Positions 6,696 to 12,645 of a DNA stretch of 12,645 nucleotides are shown piece by piece. How positions within the stretch are numbered: the first letter of the stretch is position 1; the number at the start of each line of letters is the position of its first letter. Both the position numbers and the translations under genes were made by a program. The DNA comes from Syntrophaceae bacterium UBA6252. GTDB taxonomy: Bacteria > Desulfobacterota > Syntrophia > Syntrophales > UBA6807. Under the pieces are notes generated by a model. It was not told the DNA's origin. It made no database searches and saw only the letters and a program-made list of their open reading frames with translations. The stretch covers positions 17,541-30,185 of the forward strand of contig DJVQ01000033.1 of NCBI GenBank assembly GCA_002441265.1, read 5' to 3'.

Positions 6696-7046
6696 TTGCT
6701 CCCGGAAGAAGAAATCATGGAACGGCTGAAATACTGCTACCTCGTCTTCTGCCAGCTTGCGTCGCTCCAGAGGAACGAGGCCGCCGACCCTTTCGATTAC
6801 GAAGAGATCCTGAAGGGGTCCTCCCTTCGGCTTCAAGAGGACGAATTCATCACGACGACCCTCAGGGACGGCCTGATCCAGGGGGTCGATGACGGCGGGC
6901 TCTCGAACCTCGTCAGCATGTACGAGGGATTCGTGCACGCCTACTGCGAGGTTCTGGAAACGGGTCCGGAGGACATCGAGCGGATGATCCCCCGGGAATA
7001 CCTGGAAAAGATCATCCGCGAGGTGAATCCCAGGGCAAAGCCGTGA
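6696..7046 (+). CDS. Unrecognised 116-aa acidic protein, co-transcribed with the YcaO-like gene
   Basis: I do not recognise this family. The protein is short, acidic and probably largely helical, with no signal peptide or membrane segment. Landmarks include MERLKYCYLVFCQLASLQRN (8-27), an acidic centre around DPFDYEEIL (31-39), and a C-terminal ERMIPREYLEKIIREVNP (95-112). Three Cys occur singly (14, 19 and one near 83), so a metal site is not evident. It lacks the composition of a RiPP leader-core precursor. The TTG start lies 11 nt past the ycaO-like stop behind AGGAGG, indicating tight co-expression. It is therefore likely to work with the YcaO protein, as an accessory, recognition or regulatory partner. 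That role is inference from position only. Confidence 0.75.
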   Translation: MLPEEEIMERLKYCYLVFCQLASLQRNEAADPFDYEEILKGSSLRLQEDEFITTTLRDGLIQGVDDGGLSNLVSMYEGFVHAYCEVLETGPEDIERMIPREYLEKIIREVNPRAKP

Positions 7047-7094
7047 GGATTCCGCCTTCAGGCGTCAGGACGGAACGAAGAACGGATTCAGGAA

Positions 7095-8480
7095 ATGACC
7101 AAAAAAATCAATGAGAATGACGGCGGCCAGCGGAACGGTGCCGATATCCGGAACCTCCTGGACGGCATCGAGGAGGCCTGCTTCGAAGTGGACCTCAGGG
7201 GAAACTTCACCTTCGTCAACCGGGCGGCCCGGGAAATGGCCGGACTGGGTGAAGGGGAACTGACCGGAAAGAACAGCCTTCAGTACGCCCCCCCGGGAAC
7301 GGCGAAGCGGCTCTCCGAAGTCTTCCGGAAGATCTTCAAAACAGGCCAGCCGGCGGAAGTCAGCGATTACGATTTCATCGGGCGCGGCGGCGGAAAGAGG
7401 GTTCTCGAACTGACGGCCTCCCTCATTCTGGATGACCGGGGACAGCCGGCGGGATTCCGGGGGATCGGCCGGGACGTGACGGAACGGAACCGGGTGAAGG
7501 AGGTATGGCGGCAGTACGAGTTCATCGCCAATGCGTCGAAGGACCTCATGACCCTGATCAACCGGGACTATGTCTACGAAGCGGTCAACGAGGCCTACGC
7601 CAAGGCCCACCGCCTGAAGAGGGAGGACGTCGCCGGGAAAACCGTGACGGCCATATGGGGCGAAGCGTCCTTCAACGGGATCATCAGGGCCTTCATCGAC
7701 CGCTGCCTGGCGGGAGAGGAGATCAACTACCAGGCATGGTTCCAGTTCCCGGCCCTTGGAATGCGCTATTTCAACGTCACCTATTGCCCCTACCGGAATG
7801 AGCGGAACGAAGTCACGCACGCCGTCGTCGTCTCCCACGACATGACGGAGCACCAGAGGGCCGACGAGGCCCTGAAGCAAAGCCTCAAGGAACTCGGCCG
7901 CACCCTCGAGGAAACGGTGGCCTCCCTCGCATCGGCCCTGGAGGTCCGGGACCCTTACACGGCGGGCCATCAGCGGCGGGTGGCGAAGCTGGCCTGCGCC
8001 ATCGCCGGAGAGATGGGCATGGAGGAAGCGAAAATCCACGCCATCCGGCTGGCGGCCCTGGTCCACGACGTCGGAAAGATCAACGTCCCCACGGAGATTC
8101 TCACGAAACCGGGGAGGCTCACGGCAATCGAGATGGGCATGATCAAGCTTCACAGCGAAGTCGGGTTCGAGATCCTGCGGCACATCCCCTTCCCCTGGCC
8201 AATTGCCCGGATGGTCCTCGAGCACCATGAGAAGATGAACGGGTCGGGCTATCCCGGGGGGCTTCAGGAAGGCGAGATCCTGCCGGAATCGGAAGTCATC
8301 GCCGTGGCGGACGTGGTGGAAGCGATGTCCTCCCACCGGCCCTACCGTCCCTCCCTGGGTATCGGGGCCGCCCTGGGGGAAATCGAGAAGAACCGGGGAA
8401 TCCTCTATTCCCGGCCCGCGGTGGACGCCTGCCTGCGCCTTTTCAGGGAAAAAAGCTTTTCCTTCGAACAGAACGAATAA
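7095..8480 (+). CDS. PAS-PAS-HD-GYP domain protein, predicted cyclic-di-GMP phosphodiesterase
   Basis: This 461-aa soluble protein has no membrane segment. Two PAS domains are visible (about 18-132 and 136-256), each ending in a PAC-like strand (GIGRDVTERNR; VVVSHDMTEHQRA). A short helical linker leads to a C-terminal HD-GYP domain (about 272-455). Its metal and motif residues are H292, H324-D325 in LVHDVGKI, H353, H377-H378, the GYP triad 385-387 and D406. HD-GYP enzymes hydrolyse c-di-GMP; the PAS domains presumably sense a ligand or redox state. The usual HHExxDGxGYP reads HHEKMNGSGYP, with Asn at 382. The ATG follows the 116-aa gene by 48 nt and has only a weak AGGA close by. It probably belongs to the same operon, which ends at the terminator just downstream. 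Confidence 0.93.
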   Translation: MTKKINENDGGQRNGADIRNLLDGIEEACFEVDLRGNFTFVNRAAREMAGLGEGELTGKNSLQYAPPGTAKRLSEVFRKIFKTGQPAEVSDYDFIGRGGGKRVLELTASLILDDRGQPAGFRGIGRDVTERNRVKEVWRQYEFIANASKDLMTLINRDYVYEAVNEAYAKAHRLKREDVAGKTVTAIWGEASFNGIIRAFIDRCLAGEEINYQAWFQFPALGMRYFNVTYCPYRNERNEVTHAVVVSHDMTEHQRADEALKQSLKELGRTLEETVASLASALEVRDPYTAGHQRRVAKLACAIAGEMGMEEAKIHAIRLAALVHDVGKINVPTEILTKPGRLTAIEMGMIKLHSEVGFEILRHIPFPWPIARMVLEHHEKMNGSGYPGGLQEGEILPESEVIAVADVVEAMSSHRPYRPSLGIGAALGEIEKNRGILYSRPAVDACLRLFREKSFSFEQNE

Positions 8481-8510
8481 AAAAGCCGGGACGGACGTCC
8501 CGGCTTTTTT
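8479..8510. terminator. Bidirectional intrinsic terminator between convergent operons
   Basis: A perfect 8-bp stem GCCGGGAC/GTCCCGGC (8485-8492 with 8497-8504) and a GGAC loop are flanked by an A-run on the left and a T-run on the right. It can act on both strands. It begins at the stop codon of the HD-GYP gene and lies 24 nt past the stop of the convergent CoA-transferase beta gene. Confidence 0.93.
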
Positions 8511-8533
8511 CACAACGACCCGAGGGTCGATTT

Positions 8534-9316
8534 CTACTTCACTTTCCTGGCGAGGAAGTACCCGTCGGGGTCGCACTTCTCGCGGAGAAGGGCCAGGTCC
8601 TCGCTGGTCGGCTCCGCCATGACCTTGAGATCGGGTGAGAAAAGAAGCTCGAAGGAGACCTTCGCCTGGATCTGCTCCTTCGTCCTTCCCGGGGCCATTT
8701 CCAGGAGCATCATCCTCTTCGATTTCTCGTCGAACCCGAAGAGGGCCTCGTTGGTGATGACCCGGTAGGGGCCGGAACCCATGACCCCCGCCTTATCCCG
8801 GTAATCGGGGGACCCGTCCCCGTAACCGATGCTGGTCACGAATTCCAGCTTGTTGGAGAACCGCCGCTTTTCCAGCGCCATGATGATGATGGACTTTTCG
8901 CAGTTCGCCGCCATGGCTCCCGCGCCGCCGCTCCCGGGAAACCGGGTCTGCGATTCGGTGTAGGTCCCGCCCTCGAAGGTGGAGTTCACGTTTCCGTACA
9001 TGTCGATCTGGGCGCCGCCGATGAAGGCGTAGTCGGCGTGGCCCCGCTGGGTAAGTTCGAAGACGGCGCACAGCCCCTTCAGGTAGCAGGCCTTTCGGCA
9101 GGCCCGGGTGTCCCCCACGGAGAGGGGCATGCCCATTTCCAGCACCGGCGACAGGGGGCCGGATTCGAAAATCATTCCCAGTCCCGGGGCGTGCGTGAGC
9201 TGGGCATGCATGGATGCGATGATGGGAAGCCCCGTTCCCACGAACACGATCTTGTTATCTTCAAGCACACGGGAACCCGTGTAGGCGATCATTTCAAAAG
9301 GCGTATATTCAGGCAT
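8534..9316 (-). CDS. Class I CoA-transferase, beta subunit (GctB/IpdB type)
   Basis: This 260-aa protein has the normal beta-subunit length for glutaconate CoA-transferase-like enzymes. The glycine-rich VFVGTGLPIIASMHAQLTHA (24-43) is followed by IFESGPL, where E51 fits the catalytic Glu that forms the glutamyl-CoA thioester in family I. YAFIGGAQIDMYGNVNS and the RFPGSGGAGAMA segment are also characteristic. The retained Glu argues for a transferase rather than an IpdB-type subunit of a hydrolase. The ATG at 9316 follows AGGAGG by 8 nt; a longer ORF reading from 9433 would overlap the alpha-subunit gene. It is paired with the alpha-subunit gene 34 nt upstream. The acyl substrate is unknown. 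Confidence 0.92.
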   Translation of the reverse strand: MPEYTPFEMIAYTGSRVLEDNKIVFVGTGLPIIASMHAQLTHAPGLGMIFESGPLSPVLEMGMPLSVGDTRACRKACYLKGLCAVFELTQRGHADYAFIGGAQIDMYGNVNSTFEGGTYTESQTRFPGSGGAGAMAANCEKSIIIMALEKRRFSNKLEFVTSIGYGDGSPDYRDKAGVMGSGPYRVITNEALFGFDEKSKRMMLLEMAPGRTKEQIQAKVSFELLFSPDLKVMAEPTSEDLALLREKCDPDGYFLARKVK

Positions 9317-9324
9317 TCCTGTAA

Positions 9325-9330
9325 CCTCCT
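9325..9330 (-). promoter_or_regulatory. Ribosome binding site deciding the start of the beta subunit
   Basis: AGGAGG on the minus strand, 8 nt before the ATG at 9316, lies in the 34-nt gap after the alpha-subunit stop. It excludes the 39-residue longer reading. Confidence 0.8.
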
Positions 9331-9350
9331 TGATTCCTGGTTTTCGTGGA

Positions 9351-10439
9351 TCACGAAAGGATGATGGGCTGGCCGCCGTCCATGTCCCGGATCTTCTTGA
9401 GGGTCCGGTAGGGAAGCTTGGACAGGAAATCATCGTGTGTTTCGCAGCCGAAGATGTATTCCTCGTAGTACTTTTTCAGCTTGTCTGCGTTTCCGGTTTT
9501 CCGGAACTCGTCGGAGGCGCTGCGGAACATGAGAATGTGCTCCATGTCGAACCAGTAGTACCCGTAGTGCGCGCCGGGATAGGAGGCAAAACGCTGTTCC
9601 ACCAGGGCGTCCACGGCGGTAAACGGAATTTCGGTCAGGTTCGGGTAGGTCCGGATGTTTTCCGTCGGGATGATCTGTTCCGCCGTCATGATGGTGTTGG
9701 CCGAAGCCATGGCGATCTCCGGACAGGTGCACAGGGCACCGAAGATCCGGCTGTTTCCGTGGATGTCCGCCGCGGTGACGCTGACGAGGCCGACGTCGGG
9801 ATAGCAGGCGGGAACGAGATAGCAGTTTCTGCCCGTGAAGGGGCTTTCCACCATGATCCCCCGGTTCACCAGTTCCATGTCAGATCCGCCGTGGTCCCGG
9901 ACCGGAAGGAATTCGAGCCCCATCGAGGCCGCCTTGAAGCGCGCGGACATTCCGTAGTTCGTGTAGTCGTCCAGACGGATCATTCCCTTGGAAACGAGAT
10001 GCCGGAGCAGGGGGGCGATCCCGATCACCTCGTACCCCCACCAGGCCAGTTCCACGCGCCGGATGGTGATCTGCTCGGGATAGAGCAGCATGGCACCCGC
10101 CAGGAGTTCAGGGCAGATGGAATTCGACTGGAAACACAGGGTCAGGTTCTTGGCGCCCTGCCGGATGATTTCATGAACGGCGGCCACCGGCGGACGTGTG
10201 TTCACGAAACCGCCGAGAGCGATGCTCAGACCGTCTTTCCCATGGACGTACTTTCTGACGGCCTCCTTCATTGTCATCCGCTTGTCCCGAAGGTCTTTCG
10301 GCTTGCAGGCCATGACCTTGCGGGCTTCTTCCGGTGTGGGGCCCCAGAATTCAAAGGGTTCATCCGCGAACTTTTTCACCAGGGACTCATCGAGGCTGGT
10401 GATCTTACCGATTGACGATCCTTCCTTTTTTCTGATCAT
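9351..10439 (-). CDS. Class I CoA-transferase, alpha subunit (GctA/IpdA type)
   Basis: This 362-aa protein resembles alpha subunits of glutaconate CoA-transferase and IpdA. Visible features are the entry helix MTMKEAVRKYVHGKDGLSIALGGF (55-78), the VTAADIHGN strand-turn (221-229), and the AEQIIPTENIRTYPNLTEIPF region (253-273). The PGAHYGYYWFDMEHI block (288-302) is also typical. Together with the beta subunit it would swap CoA between carboxylates in the cytoplasm. The first ~54 residues are an extension ahead of the normal family start, including a basic MIRKK and a WGPTPEEARKVM stretch. The ATG at 10439 is well supported by GGAGG about 6 nt upstream. It is the first gene of a two-gene operon with its own promoter. 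The substrate (dicarboxylate, ring-cleavage product or fatty acid) cannot be told from sequence. Confidence 0.92.
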   Translation of the reverse strand: MIRKKEGSSIGKITSLDESLVKKFADEPFEFWGPTPEEARKVMACKPKDLRDKRMTMKEAVRKYVHGKDGLSIALGGFVNTRPPVAAVHEIIRQGAKNLTLCFQSNSICPELLAGAMLLYPEQITIRRVELAWWGYEVIGIAPLLRHLVSKGMIRLDDYTNYGMSARFKAASMGLEFLPVRDHGGSDMELVNRGIMVESPFTGRNCYLVPACYPDVGLVSVTAADIHGNSRIFGALCTCPEIAMASANTIMTAEQIIPTENIRTYPNLTEIPFTAVDALVEQRFASYPGAHYGYYWFDMEHILMFRSASDEFRKTGNADKLKKYYEEYIFGCETHDDFLSKLPYRTLKKIRDMDGGQPIILS

Positions 10440-10543
10440 TCCTTACCTCCAGGAAATTTCCTTCCCCCGGTCCCGGGAAAAGCCGCTGGATTCTCTTATC
10501 CCTCCGGGGGAGGCAACGCCAATACTCCTTTTTCGGCTGTCGC

Positions 10544-10572
10544 TCTATACTAAAAGGGACCTTCGCCGTCAA
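10544..10572 (-). promoter_or_regulatory. Promoter of the class I CoA-transferase operon
   Basis: On the minus strand, -35 TTGACG (10567-10572) and -10 TATAGA (10544-10549) are separated by 17 nt. The predicted start is near 10537, giving a leader of about 97 nt. Within it, CCTCC/GGAGG (10501-10513) forms a small hairpin. Confidence 0.75.
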
Positions 10573-10745
10573 GGAAAGAATCGCCGAAATGTCCGTGGAT
10601 TATAGCTTTTCACGAACGAAGGCCCTCAGGACGGCCTGGGACGGACGTTTCCCGTGGCGTCGATTCGGAAACCCTCTCTACAAGGGGAACAGGGGGATTA
10701 TTTTGTTGAAGGGATATACTGCCCTAAGGCTTGATAAGGATGGAA

Positions 10746-10766
10746 GTTTCAACCCCCGCTTGAAAC
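10746..10766. repeat. Inverted repeat, 7-bp arms with 7-nt loop
   Basis: GTTTCAA and TTGAAAC flank CCCCCGC. The arms are perfect. It is a single copy in the window, without flanking T-run, so it is neither a clear terminator nor a CRISPR array. A protein-binding site or stem-loop RNA is possible. Confidence 0.45.
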
Positions 10767-10913
10767 ATGGATTAATGATACACATCATTGTAATTATCGG
10801 AACAACGTTCACACCCCAGCTAGTCAGATCTTGTTGACCCCTTTCAGCCCCCTCTCTTTGTTTCTCAAGACATCAATGTGTCGGGATATTGTAAGGCAAC
10901 ATATTATTTCCCA

Positions 10914-11444
10914 TCAGATGGTTCTATATTGTATTCGTTTCATATTATTGATGATCTCACTCATAACATAGCACCTTTCTTTTTTTCCGATGAACAAAAT
11001 CATAGTATCACTTGATCTCAAGTAGACCTGTTCGTAATATTTCCCTGGATTATTTTTTTCAACTGATGTTATCGTTATGCTCTCTTCTCCCATAGTTACT
11101 GAATCTTTTTTTTCGATCATCCTGATGCCCGGATCAATATTACGCTTTTCTGCATTAATTCCTTGACCTGAAAGTCGACCTATTTTTGAGAATCGAATAT
11201 ATATTTCTTTCGGTATTTTCATACTGTATATTATCAACTTTTCGTTATCCCGGTCACCAATACTTTTTGCGACAAGATCATGGGGTATTTTTATTGAATA
11301 TTCATACCAACGGACAGCATCAGGATTCTTCATGTGCCATATGTATGTATATATATCTTCAATGCGGGCAGTTGCTATTGCTACAAATATGCCAACAATA
11401 ACCAAAATACATGTATGTATAATATCTTTTCTCGCCGCTTTCAT
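10914..11444 (-). CDS. Membrane-anchored protein, candidate immunity protein for the Rhs tip
   Basis: This 176-aa protein is not a family I recognise. Residues 8-28 (IIHTCILVIVGIFVAIATARI) form one hydrophobic segment after a basic N terminus, so it is either an inner-membrane anchor or an uncleaved/cleaved signal with a periplasmic domain. The remainder is charged and beta-rich in appearance and contains an internal duplication (YSIKIPHD at 49-56, YSMKIPKE at 73-80). The ATG at 11444 is chosen because AAGGAG lies 9 nt upstream; a longer reading from 11489 would overlap rhs by 23 nt. It begins 22 nt after the rhs stop and shares its AT-rich composition and codon use. This placement is what is known for immunity genes of Rhs polymorphic toxins; the function is inferred from it. 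Confidence 0.75.
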   Translation of the reverse strand: MKAARKDIIHTCILVIVGIFVAIATARIEDIYTYIWHMKNPDAVRWYEYSIKIPHDLVAKSIGDRDNEKLIIYSMKIPKEIYIRFSKIGRLSGQGINAEKRNIDPGIRMIEKKDSVTMGEESITITSVEKNNPGKYYEQVYLRSSDTMILFIGKKERCYVMSEIINNMKRIQYRTI

Positions 11445-11453
11445 TTTTCTATT

Positions 11454-11459
11454 CTCCTT
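11454..11459 (-). promoter_or_regulatory. Ribosome binding site deciding the start of the candidate immunity gene
   Basis: AAGGAG on the minus strand, 9 nt before the ATG at 11444, sits inside the 22-nt gap after the rhs stop codon. It rejects the upstream ATG at 11489. Confidence 0.7.
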
Positions 11460-11466
11460 TTTCGTA

Positions 11467-12030
11467 CTACTTCCTTGTGCGAGTGACACTTCTCATTGAT
11501 TTCAGCATCAATCTCATATTAAGCTTTTCTGCTTCTATTGCAAAATTCCCAAGATGAGACATTCCTTGCCTGATATTGTCGTTAATTGCATTATTCATTT
11601 CTTCCATCGTCTTAAAGTCATTTTTCAAAAAAGAATCGTCCATTATCGCACCTTTTTCATTATTGTCGTCGATGATGTCACCTACGCATGAGAGAATATC
11701 CGCAAGCTTGTATGCACTATAACCCAAAATGCCAAAACCGATTACTTTCATTGCTGGCATTACATATTGAGGCCCAATTATCATTCCATATGTTATACTT
11801 ATTTTTTTATACCCCATACTTTTATCGTTATATCCGAACAAGTCACCACTATAATCGAAATAGCCATAGATTTGATCTCCCTCCCGATAGGCGTTCATCA
11901 GTGCATGACCTTTGCTATGCAACCCTTTCCTTCCATCCTCTGTTGTGAACTCCGTGTAGAATGTGTCGTCATCTTCAAAGAATGAGTCGTGATCAGATCT
12001 ACCATCATTGTCTGCGTCAATTGCCTCGCA
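11467..12030 (-). other. Variable C-terminal tip of the Rhs protein (candidate toxin domain, 187 aa)
   Basis: This stretch codes for everything after DPNG. Seen: an acidic DADNDGRSD loop, a GLHSKGHALMNAYREGDQIY segment, and a Gly/aromatic hydrophobic region (YGMIIGPQYVMPAMKVIGFG and on to LADIL). A polar helix with many Asn, Asp and Met residues follows, then a basic end (SMRSVTRTRK). There is no HNH, deaminase, ADP-ribosyltransferase or other nuclease motif that I can identify. The hydrophobic region and the membrane-anchored neighbour suggest action at the membrane or in the periplasm, which is an inference. Confidence 0.65.
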
Positions 12031-12645
12031 ACCATTGGGATCGACATAGATCAAGGGATTGTTCCGGCAGTAGGCGTAGCGGTTGAACATCTGGGGATCG
12101 TAGTTCCAGGGGTTCGTTGAATCGGAGAGGTAAGGTACCGCGGGGTCGGGGCTGATGAACCGGCCGACGGCCGGGTCATAGAGGCGGGCATTGAAGTTGT
12201 AGAGCCCCGTCTCCGTGTCCAGCTCGTGGTCCGTGAACTTGTAGTCCGTCGTCCACGATCCCGTCGATTCCCGAAGCTCCCCGAAGGGAAGGTACTCCGC
12301 CGTCTCCACCCTGTTGCCGTTTTTGTCGGTGAGCACCGTCGCGCTCCCCAGGTGGTCCTTGTGGTGGTACAGGACGGAACCGCTCCGCACCTCGGCGATC
12401 CGCACCGTCCCGGCGAACAAATGGACCACCGGCTTCCCGTTCGCCACCTGGAAGGCGTCGTTCACGTAGACCGTCGTGGACACCGCCTTCGGGTTGATGT
12501 TCCCTCCCGTGGACAGCGTCGGCACGGACACCGTCTTCACCGTCCGGCGGCCCTCCCCGTCGTACTCGAACCGGATCGTCAACGGCACCGTCTTCTTGTC
12601 CTTGTACTTGATCTCCGACGGGCGGTTCTCCGCCGTCCAGGACAA
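11467..12645 (-). CDS. Rhs-family protein, C-terminal part (core end plus variable toxin-like tip); 5' end off the right edge
   Basis: The visible 392 codons are the 3' end of a larger gene; the frame is open to the edge and the first codon is TTG within a YD-repeat (SWTAENRPSEIKYKD), not a start. Residues 1-205 are classic RHS core: HHKDHLGSATVLTDKNGNRV (94-113), EYLPFGE (118-124), GLYNFNARLYDPAVGRFISP (147-166), NRYAYCRNNPLIYVDPNG (188-205). The DPNG marks the usual core/tip boundary. Residues 206-392 are a variable tip. It starts with a DxDxDGxxD acidic loop (210-218) and has a hydrophobic stretch at about 283-311 and a charged, basic C terminus. The tip matches no toxin family I recognise. 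Rhs cores form a shell that delivers C-terminal toxins to neighbouring cells. Composition drops from GC-rich to AT-rich close to the boundary, as expected for an exchanged tip. Confidence 0.9.
   Translation of the reverse strand: MSWTAENRPSEIKYKDKKTVPLTIRFEYDGEGRRTVKTVSVPTLSTGGNINPKAVSTTVYVNDAFQVANGKPVVHLFAGTVRIAEVRSGSVLYHHKDHLGSATVLTDKNGNRVETAEYLPFGELRESTGSWTTDYKFTDHELDTETGLYNFNARLYDPAVGRFISPDPAVPYLSDSTNPWNYDPQMFNRYAYCRNNPLIYVDPNGCEAIDADNDGRSDHDSFFEDDDTFYTEFTTEDGRKGLHSKGHALMNAYREGDQIYGYFDYSGDLFGYNDKSMGYKKISITYGMIIGPQYVMPAMKVIGFGILGYSAYKLADILSCVGDIIDDNNEKGAIMDDSFLKNDFKTMEEMNNAINDNIRQGMSHLGNFAIEAEKLNMRLMLKSMRSVTRTRK

Larger units (their letters stand above)
10440..10913. other. 474-bp intergenic region between the CoA-transferase operon and the rhs locus
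   Basis: The left part (to about 10620) is GC-rich and holds the CoA-transferase promoter and leader. From about 10680 the base composition falls toward that of the AT-rich rhs tip. I see no convincing gene. An 82-codon plus-strand ORF (10589-10837) has no ribosome binding site or recognisable motif. Two inverted repeats occur: GTTTCAA/TTGAAAC around a 7-nt loop (10746-10766) and AATGAT/ATCATT around a 4-nt loop (10774-10789). No T-tract terminator for the downstream end of the rhs locus is evident. This may be decayed sequence at the edge of an acquired segment. Confidence 0.6.

Noticed and set aside
7065..8576. A 503-codon minus-strand frame opposite the PAS-PAS-HD-GYP gene
   Set aside because: The plus-strand gene has clear domains and catalytic residues. 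The opposite frame is a composition artefact and crosses the terminator.
10746..10766. Possible CRISPR repeat (GTTTCAA start, TTGAAAC end)
   Set aside because: There is only one copy, with no regularly spaced repeats or spacers and no cas genes in the window.
10589..10837. An 82-codon plus-strand ORF between the CoA-transferase operon and rhs
   Set aside because: It has no ribosome binding site and no recognisable motif, and it starts inside the region just upstream of the CoA-transferase promoter.
11445..11489. Longer start (ATG at 11489) for the candidate immunity protein
   Set aside because: It would overlap the rhs stop by 23 nt and lacks a Shine-Dalgarno, whereas the ATG at 11444 has AAGGAG 9 nt upstream and places the basic residues and membrane segment right at the N terminus.
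11186..11985. Plus-strand ORFs of 71-86 codons opposite the rhs tip and partner gene
   Set aside because: They are antisense to the tip and partner genes, lack ribosome binding sites, and reflect open frames in AT-rich coding sequence.

Overview
The window is a GC-rich bacterial chromosome segment with one AT-rich patch at its right end. Gene content (CaiB/BaiF and class I CoA-transferases, a two-domain HD-GYP c-di-GMP protein, a marker-1-like YcaO protein, an Rhs protein) and composition suggest an anaerobic, CoA-thioester-metabolising Desulfobacterota/deltaproteobacterial-type organism, possibly Syntrophales-like. This is an inference from family recognition; no taxonomic marker gene is present apart from half a tRNA.

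Left block (1-5221, all minus strand): a tRNA-Arg(UCG) runs off the left edge. Upstream of it lies a compact five-gene operon read right to left: pepA (M17 leucyl aminopeptidase), oppD-like and oppF-like peptide ABC ATPases, cutA, and a CaiB/BaiF CoA-transferase. Gaps are 10 and 21 nt, and there are two 4-nt stop/start overlaps. A strong promoter (TTGACA-N17-TAAGGT) precedes pepA. The aminopeptidase and ATPases suggest peptide uptake and hydrolysis, but no permease or binding protein is present here. The CoA-transferase carries Gly where the family normally has its catalytic Asp.

Middle block (5222-8510, plus strand): a divergent intergenic region holds back-to-back sigma70-type promoters and a hairpin-rich leader of about 118 nt. 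It is followed by a YcaO-family gene (thioamidation/marker-1 type), an unrecognised 116-aa acidic protein, and a PAS-PAS-HD-GYP protein, ending in a bidirectional terminator. The first two genes both start with TTG behind perfect AGGAGG sites. No TfuA partner is visible.

Right-centre block (8534-10572, minus strand): a two-subunit class I CoA-transferase of the glutaconate CoA-transferase/IpdAB type, with its own promoter and the catalytic-Glu motif in the beta subunit.

Right end (about 10680-12645, minus strand): the 3' end of an rhs gene. Its GC-rich core ends at a DPNG motif and continues into an AT-rich 187-aa variable tip with a hydrophobic segment. It is followed 22 nt later by a 176-aa AT-rich membrane-anchored protein. 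This is the classic layout of a polymorphic toxin and its immunity protein. Neither the tip nor the partner resembles a family I recognise, so this pair is the best candidate for something undescribed.
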